In this document: positions 1 through 11,864 of the stretch, piece by piece
Numbering within the stretch: position 1 is the stretch's first letter
How the letters are laid out: each line of letters opens with the position of its first letter
Assembly (NCBI GenBank): GCA_023101885.1
Contig: JALPQD010000628.1
Location: 76,619 to 140,618, forward strand
Direction: 5' to 3'
DNA length: 64,000 bases
From: Typhlomys cinereus
Taxonomy: Eukaryota > Chordata > Mammalia > Rodentia > Platacanthomyidae
The notes under the pieces: generated by a model
The model's database searches: none
The model's input: the letters and a program-made list of their open reading frames with translations, nothing else
What the model was told of the DNA's origin: nothing
Translations under genes and position numbers: made by a program

Positions 1-225
1 AGCCCTGATTTATTTTTAATGACCCTACCATTGTTTGACCTAGCAAGTTCACCTTTTCTCTGTGAATCAAAACAGGGACCTAGTGCAGCCAGTGTAGACA
101 CAACTAGATTGGGAGGCAGGCAGCACGCACAGCCCAGGATTGCCAGAGCCAAGCACTTGAACTTGGAGTGGAAGGCCAGTCAAGGACACTCTGGAGACTC
201 AGCTGCCCTAGATAAGAATGGAGAA

Positions 226-302
226 GGAGCACTGAGGTGTAGCTGAATATTAGAGTGCTTGCCTAGCATATGCAGCACTCTGGGTTCAATTCCTATTTTA
301 TT
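226..302 (+). repeat. ID-type SINE (tRNA-Ala derived), degraded
   Basis: The segment reads like an ID head: a 'gaggtgtagct' start, then 'agagtgcttgcctagcat' and a 'ctgggttcaattcc' B-box region, followed by an A/T-rich tail. This is the usual rodent ID/BC1-like order. It is diverged (for example the A-box area is broken), so it is probably an old, inactive copy. Confidence 0.65.
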
Positions 303-583
303 TTTATTTTTAAATGACTAAGTAAATGAATAAACTGAAACATGAGGGAAGAAAAGTTCTAAAATTTAGGATGGCTCCCATCATTATGACTTTATGTAAA
401 AAATAGTGTTTAACTGAAGGCAAAATGTGTTATGTGATAATACAAGCCCAGGGTAGAGAATCAGAGGTTCATAAGTTCTAGACCCAGGTCTGCTACTTGT
501 CTCACTGAAATTTGGAGCCAATCACATAACCCTCAAGAGTTAAGCTTTCCAAACTTGTTGGTAGGGTGTCGTATTTAACTATA

Positions 584-975
584 GATGTCAGCTTAACAAT
601 TGAAGACTGAGTTTTAGATACAGTTGTGAGGATTAGTAGTTAAGTGCTGAGTAAGCCTGCATGAGGTTATCTAATTGATGGAGAAGGTCCAGTTCATGGT
701 GGGTGGGACTTTTCTCTGGGCAGGTGAATAAGTTGGAGGGATCTGATTTAGGAAATTGACATTTTTTGGTGTGCTTGAATCGATATGCTGGTCTGACAAA
801 TGAGGATTTTCCCTTTCGGAACAATGGATATGGTGTGTCTCCTAATGTTGGTGTTAGCTTTCCTGCCAGGCTGGACTAAGACTATAGTTGGACGATCCCA
901 AGCCAGATTAAAACTCCTTGTTTCCTGAAGCCAATTGATCATGAGTTTATCAGCACATACAGAAAAACTGCAACA
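584..975 (+). repeat. Dispersed repeat, copy A (family not named)
   Basis: This roughly 390 bp block aligns end to end with 9,996-10,393. Shared landmarks in the same order are 'attagtagtt', 'gcctgca', 'ctgggcaggt/c', 'gatctgatt', a 'ttttttggt' run, 'tggactaaga' and a 3' 'ctgcaaca'. The order (a 'tgtcagctt'-type start, a late A-rich segment, a 'ttatcagcac...caaca' end) recalls a common rodent medium-reiteration repeat. I could not assign a family name. No coding potential is visible. Confidence 0.6.
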
Positions 976-1204
976 TAAAGTCTTAGGGAAAGCTAAAAAA
1001 GCTAGTGTTTGCTGTAAAAAATTGGTGAGTGCTCAATTAATGGTCAGTATCTTTGGTAAAATATCTTCAGTGCATAGCATGTGTGTTGGATCTGTATTTG
1101 GGCATTCTTCACCATCTCCATCATGGGATTACAAGACGACGCTTACTGTGCGTTTGTTTATTTCTGAGACATTCAATTCTTGGAACAATATTCTTTTCCT
1201 TTCT

Positions 1205-1425
1205 TTCCTTTTCTTTTGAGAGTCTCACATACCCCGGCTATCCTCTAACTTGCCAGGTCGCTGAGGCTGATCTTGAGCTTCTGATTCTCCTGCCTCTACC
1301 TCCTGAGTGCTGGAATTACAGTTGTGTCCCAGGGTACCTGGCTTGTACAGTGCTGAGAATCAAATCCAGGACCTTATGCATGCCTGAAAGCGCCCTGTCA
1401 ATTGAGCTACATCCACAGCCCTGGA
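1205..1425 (-). repeat. B4-type SINE (ID plus B1 composite), antisense
   Basis: On the plus strand an inverted B1 part comes first (gagtctcacatac, then 'cctgagtgctggaattacag'). It is followed by an inverted ID part ('aaatccaggaccttatgcatgc', 'caattgagctacatccacagccc'). Read on the minus strand this is an ID head followed by a B1 tail, the B4 arrangement. The open frames crossing it are SINE shadows. Confidence 0.7.
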
Positions 1426-4400
1426 GCAACACTCAGTTGCACATCATGGTTTTTATGCCTGTTTCACCCATAAAGAGACGGAGGAGCAGAGAGGACGATT
1501 CACCAGCCGAACCTCATGGCTGTGTGCATCACTCTGGCTCTAGCGCCTGTCTTCTCATCTGCTGTTACAAATGGAGAGACTGAAGTTCTAAAAGTTAAAG
1601 AGCTTTTCCAAAATCCCTTAGGGAGTGACTAATGGGAGTTGGCTCTAGTCGTGCTGCTTGCAGTGGCCTCTAAGTGCAAGCTTACTGCCCTGGAAGGAAG
1701 GACAGGTCACCCCTGCATATGTGCATCTGTAGGAACCAGTACATCTAGAGGAGGCTAAAACCTCAGTTACAGATTCTAGATTCTTCCAACTTGCTTCTTC
1801 TATGTTAACCTGAATTCTAAAAGTAAAAACAAAGCAAAAAAACTACTTTCTAATAGTAAAATTGATTTTCAGCCATTAATAGGAGACTTCTTGGACAATT
1901 AAACACTTCTTTGAAGAGGAGTGGACATTGTTTTGCTCCCTCTGACCTGCATATTTGACTGTATTTTTATGCATATAACAGATCGCCAAATGTGGAAATG
2001 AGCTCTGTGACATTCACATAACCTTAGGTTTATGCAAGGCCAGCCATCTACTTGTTGATGAGCCCGTCTGATAAGAAGTCTAAATCGGGTGTCTCAAAAG
2101 AAAGAGAAGATGACACCAAGCTAGGGGCAGATGTCCTGCAAGTTCAAGAGAGGCCTAGGGCCAGAAGGATGTTAAGATTTTTTTTTCCTCTTTAAGCTTA
2201 GATTTTCCCTTGGCCTGTTTTGTTTAAACTTCCATATATCCTACCTTCCATTCAGAAAGACTCCAAATTCTTTCCTCAACAAGTAGAAGCATTATCATCA
2301 ATCCGGGTTTTCCCATGGCTGGGGTTCATTTTTGCTAAACAAGCACTGAACACACTGATTCCCCCCCCCCCCGTTTTTTTTAGTAAAGTAGAAACACACA
2401 GCAAACCAGTACATCCTGTAGAATTAACACACTTGACAAATTCCTTTCTTCTTACCTTGCCACGTTCATGCCTTTTGATTCTTAAGAAAGCCTGAGCCAC
2501 AAACATTGCATGGGGCCTCAGTAATTGGGCAAAATAATCGGCTTTTCAGGAGGTTGCTCAAAGGAACTGTGTCCTGTTGTGGAAAGTCTTAAATGTTTCA
2601 GATTTACTATCCTCACCTTTTTTTTTTTTTTTTTAAGCAGACATATAGGGTGGGGTTTCTTCATGAGAGAACCGTATCAGATGTGGCTGTTATGAGCAAA
2701 CTTGCAAGATATGTATTTTCCTTTCTTCTTCTTTTCTTGATTCCAAAGATTAGAGCCGTAGCCTCGCATATGCCTAACAAGGTGGTCTACCACCAAATTT
2801 ATCCCCAGAAATTTTTTTCTACCTATCTTCAGAATAGTGTCTTAGGTCTTTTGATATAGTGTGGCCCTCTGTTTTCTTGGGACTTAAAGCTGAGGGACAA
2901 AGGAAGGAGGAAAGAAGGAGAGAGAGCAAAAATGAGAGGAGCGGAGAGAGAGAGCGAGGAGAGAAAATAAATTTATAAGCAGGAAGGAAGAGAAAATAAA
3001 TGTATGGACGTGGTATAGTAACTGGTGGTTACCAAAGTGTGTTTCAAGTACTAACTGCATTCTTGCAGGAAAAACTCCTTGGGCATTTTACTGAGTCCAC
3101 AAAGTGCACTTTTAGTTTGGGAGGTCTCACTTTTAATCTGCATAATGCAGTTATGCAGTTCATTTGAACAGCCCTGAGCCCTCTGGCTCTGGGGACTTGC
3201 ATTTTATCGTTGTGAATTTTTATTGAGGCAACACACTATACTTACAAAGAGACTTTTGTTGTAATTGTAAAAGTGAAGGCCAGAATTCCTGTCCTACCGC
3301 GGCCACCAGTCACCTACCACACACCCTTTGATAGGGAACATCCCTCAGTCTGGGACTATGCTTTGTAGAGCTGGCTGGATATTTCCGGCTGAAGAGATCT
3401 CTTTAAAAGTTAAGCTGATCGATCTACAGTGGGTCTGCTTTAGCAAGTATGTTGGAATATATTTTCGAAGCTTAACCATCTCCCCTGCTAACGAATCTCA
3501 GAATGTAGCTTGACTATTCAAACAAACCATTTGCTCTATTACCTATGCAACACATTGTACCAATTTTATCTAGGTCTCCAAAGACCCCCACACCTATGCC
3601 CTGGAGCCTCTAATCTTTGGCCCCATTGCAAGCTGATCTTTGGACACATCTGTGAGGCACGTGAGCTACCCTGAACGGGGCAAAAGACTTTTCAGATCAC
3701 TTGGGTCAGCTGGCGTGTCTGTGTTGCCCGAAGTGCCTCCGAGCTGTTCTCTTTGCCTCTGTTTATTTATCAATCCCTGTTGAGCACTTCAGCCGGAGCA
3801 GGCTCTAGGCTGGATCCTTTGGATAGAGAAGAATAAATTCCAGCCAACTATTGAAAAGTCAACTGAAAGAGTTACTAGCATCCGTGTAGGAAGACCCTGG
3901 GAGGTGGGTCATGGTGTGGCATGCTGACCCTCATCAGCCCTAGTCTCTGGCCCCAAGTGAGACCTAAAGGCAGAAGTCCTTCTGTAGCCTTTCCTAGTTC
4001 CTGTGTCACAGGGAGACGGGTAGGTGTGAGGTTAGTTGAGGAAGAGGGGGAAGAGGGGAGCAGTGTGGAAAGGAGCTGGAGAAGGGGAGGACTAAAAGCT
4101 GGGAGACCCACCTGAGATAGATAGAGTGCTTCAGTCAAGAGATCTTGAGAACCAGAACTGTTTCATAGTTGGGAACATTGACAGCAGTGTTTGAAGTTCC
4201 TGGGTCACAAATGACTGATTAGTTGTGCAAGTCGAATGCAGGAACCAGTGGGGGCAGGGCCAGTCTTTCTTTCCTGGCCACAGAGCTAACCTCCGAGGTG
4301 GAGCTGGACACCTAGACACGTGAGTGGGCAGCAGCTTGTCCCTGGAGTCAGCGTGGAGGAGAAGCAGGGGATGGGAGTGAATCTGAAGCAGGGAGATAAG

Positions 4401-5780
4401 TAAAAAGGGAAGTATTCAAAGTCCGGACATGGGGGACCCTGAGTCCTGCCTGCTTGGGCTCTTGTGTCATCCACTGCTGCGAGTCCATTCTGTGACCGTC
4501 AGTCACCGTGTTTGTGTGCCCTGCACATTTGCTCTGTCCACTCCTGTTCCTCCCCCACGGAGCAGAGAGCACTCACTTCACAATGCCATATCCAGTCTTT
4601 CAACCTAAACATGCACATGCCTTGTTTTGATCAGGAAAATAAGCAGGACTGTGCAGAGCTTTGGGACACACCCCATTTGCATGCACACATATAGAAGGAT
4701 TTTTAACAATTTCAGATCTCTGTAGAATGTGAGTTGTATTCTAGAGTAAGGGCTTTTAACAGCTGGAACTCTGGGCTTTGAAGTCCCTAGGACCTTTCCT
4801 TCATCAAAGTCATTGAGGTCTTCCATGTACTTGATGCGAAAACTGCTGGGGCTGAATGCTTTGCTCTGCAGGCGCCAACAAATTGTGAGCTGTAGAATCT
4901 CAAGAGGCTGAAGACAGGGTCCAAGAGCAGTGAGTGTGTTGCTCTTGGCAGCAACAAGTTGATAGACCCTAATAACAGATATGGCTGATCATCATCCTTA
5001 GACCGCAGCTTAGGAATCAGCAGCAAGGTCAGATAGCAAGATGTGCACACTCCCATCTTCACCAACAAGCCTAGGTTCATTTCTGTTTATCTTCACAGTA
5101 CAGAAAGATATTGGTTGGTTCTTTCTGGGCTCTAAACATAGCTTACTTTTTCTAACCAAGACAGCATGTCCTGTCCACTGCTGTGTTAACTAAGTGTGAC
5201 AGTGTTTACAGCCCTGAGGGCCTAGGGCTGCCTTATAGGAAGGAGCAAGCACAGAGCATTCTGGGAGCAAGCAGCTTACCCCCATCTGCTGCTCCAGTCA
5301 CCAAGGAGGCCTGGGGACTGGTCCAGCCTGGGTTTCAGCAGTGAGGCAGGAAGCAAGTGCTCACTGGTACAGATATGGAAGACACGCACCCTCGGGTCTG
5401 TATCCTGTTAGCTATCTGTATAAAATCAATTTCCATAGTGATCAGACATGCAGAAAGGTAATTTCCTGTATGTCCTGGGTCCCAGCTAAATGGAAATGCT
5501 TCTGCTTGTCTGTTATGATTATTTAAGCCGCATGATCTCAGAGGAAAAACATGCATCATTGGCTTAGCCTCTGAGTGTCTTGATGTGATAGAGTTGACTG
5601 TTACTCCAGCCATTGCTGAATGTCCAAACTCAGACCTTTACTTCCATCTCTATAATTATAATCAAAACAGCATATATCTTACCTCTCTTTTCATGGCATG
5701 TGGCCCATTTCTTCTCAGAAAACTATTTTCATATGATGGTTTCTTGTTTCCTAGGAGGTAAGGCCACTAATAGTACCTTA
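1426..5780. other. No gene seen; single-copy-looking DNA with minor simple tracts
   Basis: I see no exon, RNA gene or recognisable mobile element here. Minor features are a run of 12 C followed by T (2,361-2,381), a poly-T run (2,618-2,634) and an AG-rich purine tract (2,893-2,970). The short open frames lack splice context or recognisable composition. Confidence 0.5.
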
Positions 5781-5781
5781 A

Positions 5782-5917
5782 GCTTCTCTTTTTGCCTCCC
5801 CTCCCCTCCCCTACTCTCCTCTTCCCTCTCTCTTCCCCCTCTCCTCTCCTCTCTATTCCCTTCCCTTCCCCTACCCTTCCCTACCCTTCTGTTTCTTTTT
5901 TTTTTTTCTTTTTTTTA
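5782..5917. repeat. Pyrimidine-rich (CCCTT/CTCT) tract
   Basis: About 135 bp are almost wholly C and T on the plus strand, with irregular ctcccct and cttcccct blocks ending in a poly-T run. It is low-complexity sequence and accounts for the Leu/Ser/Pro-rich open frame there. Confidence 0.8.
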
Positions 5918-6089
5918 GCAATGATTAATGCCTGCATCTTCTGATCATGGCCTTATCTCCTATTTCACACTTCTGCAAACAGGTTCACTGAAGTGCAATG
6001 TCTACACCATTGCTGGGTGCTTGCATACCCCTCTGTCTGCATTGACTCTGGCCAGAGTCCTTTCATGTTGCAGTTTCTCCATCTGATAA

Positions 6090-6110
6090 ACACACACACA
6101 CACACACACA
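6090..6110. repeat. (CA)n microsatellite
   Basis: An uninterrupted CA run of about ten units lies in otherwise unremarkable sequence. Confidence 0.9.
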
Positions 6111-6336
6111 GTAGCCCACACCCTCTCCACAAGGAGATTGTGAAGAATAGAGTAGTGATAATGGTTCATAAGATGCTTTGACCCTTCCTGGAAGCACTAA
6201 TCTGCATGCACATGTTCCCTTCATTCAAGGTAGAGTGATTTTTGGTTCTAGATACAGCTGGAGGAGGACCTCTCTTGTGCTCACACTTTGCCCATCCCAA
6301 AGGCCTGTCCATCACTTCAGAAAGGTAACTGGAGGG

Positions 6337-6550
6337 GGACTGGAGAGGTGGCTCAGGGGTTAAACCTCTGCCTTGCAGGTGGAAGGTCCTGAGTTCGGAT
6401 CCTAGACCCCACGTATAGACACCAGGCGGAAGTGGGGGCGGCCTACGTTTCGTTTCTGGTCCTGGTAGGGCGGAGCCTGTGAATCCCTGGGCAGAGTAAA
6501 CAAGGAGGAGGTGGGGGCGGTCCATGGTGGTTCCGGAATTTGTCCATGGT

Positions 6551-6588
<38 letters not shown>

Positions 6589-6649
6589 TATGCACACGCG
6601 CACACACATACATGCACAATTGAATAAATAATAAACAATAAAAAAATTT
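6337..6649 (+). mobile_element. SINE with B2-type tRNA head and GC-rich body, young copy 1
   Basis: The head reads 'ctggagaggtggctcagggg' and includes a pol III A-box-like TGGCTCAGGGG. It is followed by a B-box-like 'gagttcggatcc'. A GC-rich body follows ('aggcggaagtgggggcgg', 'ggtagggcggagcctg', 'tccatggtggttc'), then a (CA)n stretch and a tail with AATAAA and A-runs. An 18 bp direct repeat flanks it exactly (6,319-6,336 and 6,650-6,667), which shows insertion by target-primed reverse transcription. The body matches 14,529-14,821 closely. Confidence 0.85.
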
Positions 6650-6911
6650 AGAAAGGTAACTGGAGGGCTAACAAATGGAGCAGCCACATCAGAAGCCAGG
6701 CAGCCTTCAGCACAGAGCACTGATGTCCAGGAGGGAAGCCTGCATTAACACAGGCTCTGCAGGCTCATCTACCACAGCAGAAGGTGGTTGGGCTATGGGG
6801 CCTAAGTTAGCACAGAAGAAAAACTGGAGCTTCTGTGTGGACTCACTCTTCTGAACTTCTGCACTGGCCTGTCACATGGTGTTCAATTAATAGTTGCTTT
6901 AAAAAAAGATG

Positions 6912-6947
6912 TTTTTTATTTTACTTTATTTTATTTTATTTTATTTT

Positions 6948-6992
<45 letters not shown>
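6912..6992. repeat. (TTTTA)n followed by (TG)n
   Basis: About 40 bp of TTTTA units run directly into about 20 TG units. The junction with the antisense SINE at 6,993 suggests that this is the expanded tail of that element. Confidence 0.85.
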
Positions 6993-6994
<2 letters not shown>

Positions 6995-7208
6995 AAAAGC
7001 ATTGTATGTGTCCATGGAAGCCCAAAGGTGACTTCCAGAACCATCCTGGATTGTTCTACTTCCTTTTTGCTTTGCTTTAGGGTTTCCCAGGCTTTGCCTT
7101 CCAGGGCAGGAAATACAGGCCACCACCATTTCTGCTCACCGTTTTTCTGTAGGATCCTTCTGCTTGTGAGGCAGAGGCTTAACCCCAGAGGCATTTCTCC
7201 AGCCCCCA
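6993..7208 (-). repeat. B3/B2-related SINE, antisense, diverged
   Basis: The block ends on the plus strand with 'aggcttaaccccagaggcatttctccagccccc', the inverted tRNA-like head of rodent B2/B3 SINEs. It begins next to an expanded (TG)n/(TTTTA)n tail. It shares 'tggaagcccaaaggtgacttc' and 'tttcccagg' blocks with 23,180-23,458, so both belong to one subfamily. Confidence 0.6.
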
Positions 7209-7557
7209 TTAATAGCTGCTTCTGCTCCCGTGCTTTCCCTTGGCAGTGTACAGAGACGTTTTTAGGCCACAGTACATGAGAAAATACTAGTAAATATAGC
7301 AAGACCCGCTCACGAATAGACTCTTGGAGTTGGCTGCAGGGCTGTGGTGCAGGTGCACTGCATGTAGCCAGAGACTTTCTGTGAAAGTTGCTCTGCAGAG
7401 GTCAGGGCCCATGATTCAGCCAACATCTTCCAGCCTCCACGTTCCACGTCACCCCACATACTGTCAGTCGCTCCCCCTTGCCGCCTGTACCTGGAAGGCC
7501 GAAATAGAAGGATTGTGACTTTGAAGCCAGCTTTGGCCACATATGGGCACACTGGTC

Positions 7558-7582
7558 CGAGACAGACAGACAGACAGAGAGG

Positions 7583-7624
<42 letters not shown>
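7558..7624. repeat. (GACA)n/(GA)n microsatellite
   Basis: Several GACA units grade into more than fifteen GA units. A diverged antisense SINE head follows at about 7,640-7,745 ('attgaactcaggtcaccaggttt'), so the tract is probably the tail of that SINE. Confidence 0.85.
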
Positions 7625-7627
<3 letters not shown>

Positions 7628-7745
7628 CATAGGACACTATTCCTGCAGTCAGTTTTCTCTTTTCAGCACGCAGGCTTGCCAAGATTGAACTCAGGTCACC
7701 AGGTTTACCAGCGAGCACCTTACTCACGGAGTTCTCTGGAGGAGC
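7625..7745 (-). repeat. Antisense tRNA-headed SINE remnant
   Basis: The plus strand shows 'ttgaactcaggtcaccaggtt' and 'gcgagcaccttactcacgga', the inverted head of a B2/B3-type SINE. A GA-rich tail lies at its 3' side. The same GA-tail-plus-head layout recurs at 13,386-13,560, 14,435-14,925 and 25,085-25,250. Confidence 0.5.
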
Positions 7746-9660
7746 CCTCCCTTGTTTATTCTGCAGCCATGCTAGTGCATTGTCAAATCATTCTGGGTAC
7801 TGACCCGGTTAGGCTAGACCAGGCAGCTGTCTCTACGTCGTGGCTCTGGGATATGCATGTGCTCTCTTAACCATGCTTGAGTCTTCCTTCCATTGCTGCT
7901 GGTCAGGCCCCAGCACGTGGGACATTGCAGCCCCTTCCTCTAAACGTTTCAGTTGGTTCCTCTGCAGAAGCCACCAGTGCTCTTCTTAACAGCCTCCTCC
8001 CTCCTGTCCCTCTGAAGCAGGGCATCTTCTTCCAACTGCTGGCACAGCGTCTGGTGTTTGCCACATGTGCTGAACCCACAGCCGTTCCCTGGGCTTTTCC
8101 TCCTTAGCTCTTCTGGAGTCCCGTGATCTCCACTGGTGCTCAATACACGAAGTTATTGGCCTGTTCTTCTCTGGTGAGGACTTTGCTCATCCATTTTCTC
8201 AGTCTCAGCTCCCCAGCCCCTCCCTCCTTGCCACAGAGAGAAGTGAATATTTATGCATGTGTCCTTATAGTCTCTCCTCCATGGTGACACACAACAGCTG
8301 TTCACCAGCTTTGGTAAAATCCCTTGAAAATGGCAATTAAGTCGCTCCTCAGATGCCTCCTTTTCAGAGCATTTGGTCCCAGTTCCCCTGACCTCCCGCA
8401 TAGCCTTTGATCGCCATGGCCGCCACTTCTGAGCTTTCGGAGCCTCCTCCGCGCCCTCCCAAACTGTGGATCTACTTCCTGAACATCGGGCACAGCAAAG
8501 CCCAGCTTGGAAGCCTGCCTCTCTCTGTAGCTTTCCTCAGGTCACCAGTTCTGTCCCAGGGTTCCTGGGAGAGCCTCTGGCTGGGAGGCTAGTCAAGGAC
8601 ACTTTCCTGCCTGTGTCCAAGGACACGTGATCTTTGATTTTTATTTTTAGTGAAACACAGGAGACGACCAGAGAGGACTGGCTCTTCTGTGTTCACACGC
8701 ATCGAGAGTGTTGAGTTGAAGACTTCTTCTTGCTGGAAACAAATGCCTCCCAACCTTACCGGCCACTGTACATCTGCTGGAGCACAGTTGATTTGGCGGA
8801 GGGGGTCGGGTTCCCACCCTTGCCCTGAGCAGCCTGGGCTTTGAGCCTTGGGGCCAGCCCAGCGGTGTACCGCAGTTTGTTATCCCTGATTGAGAGGGAC
8901 AGGGACCTGTCTTCTTCAGTGGTGCGTCCTCCTGAGTCAGCTACTCTCCTCTTCCTGACCACTCAGGCATCCCACAGAAGGTGTTCCCTAGCCCTCCCAC
9001 GAGTGGGTAAAATCAAGGAAGAACAGTGGTCCTCCCTCAAAGGTGCTTTGTTCACATTCATGCACATGTGTGTGCACATAACCACATATGCACACAAGCA
9101 TGTCCATTTCTAGAGTCAAAGTTTACAGGAGAACTTGACTGTACCATGATTGACAGAAGCTAGTTAATAAGAAGGCCTTGTGGGGGTAGCACTCATTCAA
9201 GGGACCAAGAGGACCTTCAGAGATAGCCACCGTCTCTCTGTCTTCTTTGACCTCTCCTCTTCGGCCTGGTCATCCTACAAAGGGGCACCATTGTTCCAAG
9301 AAACACAAAATTTTTCCCGTGTACCCTGCTTTTCCTCCCTGTACTTTATCTGTTTCAAAACAACAGTAATCGACTCACTTTATTTTGGACTAGGCAGGGA
9401 AGATAAGTGCACTGTGGACTAGAGGAAAGAAGAAAAGGAAGAGAAAACCAATTGATCCTAGTACCCCACCACTGTAGGTTACACTATGTATTTACAACAT
9501 CTGTGCTCCTAAAAGGGAAGGAGGAAGTGAGCACATGTGTATTTACCTACAATTTTTTTTTTTTTAATTGTGGAGCTCCACTTGAAAATATCTTACTGGA
9601 AAAGATAGCTTTTATCATTAAGAGGAATAGTTTTTATTGCCAACAGAGAGATGTGTTTCT
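7746..9660. other. No gene assigned; one small CpG-bearing ATG region
   Basis: No exon can be supported. Around 8,415-8,470 there is an ATG in a good initiation context (gccATGGcc) with several CpGs, opening a frame of about 60 codons (about 59 from this ATG). It lacks a convincing splice donor and has no recognised similarity. The rest looks like unique intergenic DNA. Confidence 0.4.
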
Positions 9661-9995
9661 GTTCATCCAAATCAAAAATATCTACGTAGGGATCCTATTT
9701 CTTACCAGGAACTGTGCTAAGTGCTGAGATGGACTGCCAGAGAGTTTGGAAGCTGGGAGGAGCCAGTCACAGTGACATCATCAACTAATCACCACCAATC
9801 ACTGCTGAGTGCTGGGCCAGGGAGGAGAGGGGGTGGGGGATGTTATGTAGGAGGGGGCTTTGCTTCTCTCTGGGAGAGGGTCCAGTGGAGATCCTGGACT
9901 TGAGCAGGAATTATCTGGAAGGAGGTGCCGGAGAATGGCTTTGCTTTAAAAGGCCTTATCGCCAAGAGGCAGGCAGAGCTTGTGTGGTTAGCCAC

Positions 9996-10393
9996 AGGTG
10001 CCACCTTGACATGGGAAGGCTTGAGTTTTGCGCACATTTGTGAAGAATTAGTAGTTGAGTTAAGCTCTGAGAAAGCCTGCAGGAGAGTGTCTAGCTGATG
10101 GGGGTGTGGCTCTTCCCTGGGCAGGCAGACCGATGGAATGATCTGATTGAGGACAATTGGCACTTTTTGGTTTACTTGAACAGACGTGATATCTGGTAAT
10201 GAGGTTTGCCCCTCTCTCTACAGTCCCATGGATACGGTGTGGCTGCCTCTGTTGGCCATTAAGGTTGGTCAGAGCTCTCTTTGCAAGCTGGACTAAGAAA
10301 TGTAACTAGACGATCATAAACTAGAATAAAAGCCCTTTTTCCTTAAGTCTTATGGTCATGAAGTTATCAGCAACAGGCAGAGTAACTGCAACA
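9996..10393 (+). repeat. Dispersed repeat, copy B (family not named)
   Basis: This is the second copy of the repeat at 584-975, in the same orientation and about 9.4 kb downstream. The match covers 'ttagtagttgagttaagctc', 'aaagcctgcagga', 'ctgggcaggc', 'atctgattga', 'gctggactaagaaa' and the 'taactgcaaca' 3' end. It contains 'gaataaaagccc' near its 3' end, a possible polyadenylation-type signal that would suit a retroelement. Confidence 0.6.
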
Positions 10394-10900
10394 CAGTCTG
10401 AGGGTCTGTCCATTCCATGACAATATACTTAGTCATTTTCAGGAAGAGAAATTCAGCAGGGTATGGAAACAAAAGAATTGCAGCGGACACTGTCAGCATG
10501 TATAGGACTTCACACCAAGAGAATTTGATGTGACCCCCCCCTAAAAAATCGACTGTGCAAGCTGCACTCCAGTTGTACAGCCGCCTCTCAAGGCAGGTTG
10601 TAGAGTCATTGCCACATCCTGATGGCCCATTACTACTCAGTGTCAGATCCACATCTTGCATTTCCCTACTAGTGACTGTAACGTTCTTACAGTTTGCCTT
10701 ACTGTGTTGTAGTCAGTGGCCATGCCTCGTGGGTCCTAAGAATCTACCTGATGTTCCCTAATGGCTTTTCCAACCAAAAAGTCCCTTTCAAAGCATTAAA
10801 AACCTCCGTTAGGGCATGCCTGCCTTTGTTCATCTCCAATGTACAGACGTCGCTATTGACTGAACACACTGCACCAATGTAACTGTTTTCTTTCCACACC

Positions 10901-11479
10901 TCAGCCCAATATTATTCTTTCTCCAAAGAATAGCTCTTCTTCAGAAAGATCCATGCCGGGAGAAGTCTGAGTAGATACGGAAGCGTGCTGGATAATGGTG
11001 CTTGGAAACTTCTTAATCCTTTGCTTTTTGTTGTTTATTTCCAAAGGCTGGAGTTGTCCGTTGAAAACATCATTCAAGACTGGCTTGAGAGTTCGGGAAT
11101 GCCTAAGGTACCTTGAGCTGTGACTGTTCTGCAGTTCTGCATGTGGACCGGTGGGCAGTCCCTGCACACTGTGCGTGTTCTTCTTAGTGTGCTGTGTATT
11201 TTGGGTGGAGTCACCGGACAGCACATTCATGCCCCAGTGGTGGAGCAGCTGACTCCAGCTGCGCCCTGTGGATGTGGTCGGTGACTGATCTGGTTTGCAC
11301 GTGCATGTGATGGTGCACTCTAGCCCACTTTCCCTTGTTTCCCTGGCGCACCTGACTTTCAGATTTGTACCCCAGTACTCCAGGCCCACCGCTCCAGCCC
11401 TCTGAGTCATTGCTCTGTCTTGGGATATGGACTCGATCCTGCTGGAGATTTTCTTCCCCTTCTTGTCAGGCATGGACAG
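10901..11479 (-). CDS. Possible 3'-terminal coding exon, unrecognised protein
   Basis: On the minus strand a pyrimidine-rich acceptor (tttttcccctcacag) ends at 11,480. A frame then stays open from 11,479 to a TGA at 10,903-10,901, about 192 codons. The peptide is basic near its start (PDKKGKKISSR) and rich in Ser, Thr, His and Gln. It has a CTCTC cysteine patch, an acidic DLSEEELFF stretch and ends in ERIILG. There is no signal peptide, membrane segment or repeat. No SINE or microsatellite overlaps it, unlike most long frames in this window. I do not recognise the family and found no matching upstream exon, so it could be a chance frame. An open frame of this length is expected about once by chance in a window this size. 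Confidence 0.3.
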   Translation of the reverse strand: MSMPDKKGKKISSRIESISQDRAMTQRAGAVGLEYWGTNLKVRCARETRESGLECTITCTCKPDQSPTTSTGRSWSQLLHHWGMNVLSGDSTQNTQHTKKNTHSVQGLPTGPHAELQNSHSSRYLRHSRTLKPVLNDVFNGQLQPLEINNKKQRIKKFPSTIIQHASVSTQTSPGMDLSEEELFFGERIILG

Positions 11480-11817
11480 CTGTGAGGGGAAAAACGTTTA
11501 CATGGCCAGCTGGCCTGTAGCCACCTCTCCCAGCCTTCTCTCAGGCCCCATGCCTCCCCTGGCCTCCCCACTAGCTCAGATTCCTCATCAGCCTGGGCGC
11601 TAATCCTGAAGACCAGGTGAGACTGCCACAGCAGGTCGTGGTGGCCTTAGGTAGACCCCTAGGGCGGGGAGCAGCTCTGCCCCGGGCTCAGGAGCTGCCT
11701 CTACACTCTGCTGGTTTCTAGTTTCACAGCCGGTTTTGTGAGCTTCCCCCTGGGAGTGTCTGAGTGTCAGTGAATGTCTGTGGCCCGTGAAACGGGAGAT
11801 GGGGGCTGTCTTCCATC

Positions 11818-11820
<3 letters not shown>

Positions 11821-11863
<43 letters not shown>
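11821..11863. repeat. (CT)n microsatellite
   Basis: About twenty TC/CT units with a short TTTCTC end lie in otherwise unique sequence. Confidence 0.9.

Positions 11864-11864
<1 letters not shown>

Noticed and set aside
6166..6720. 184-codon minus-strand frame
   Set aside because: It runs through the young SINE and its CA tail, giving a Cys-Val repeat, and is a SINE shadow.
8402..8592. ATG with good context and proline-rich start (MAATSELSEPPPRPP)
   Set aside because: No splice donor, no CpG island and no recognised similarity. It could be a decayed first exon, but nothing supports it beyond the ATG context.
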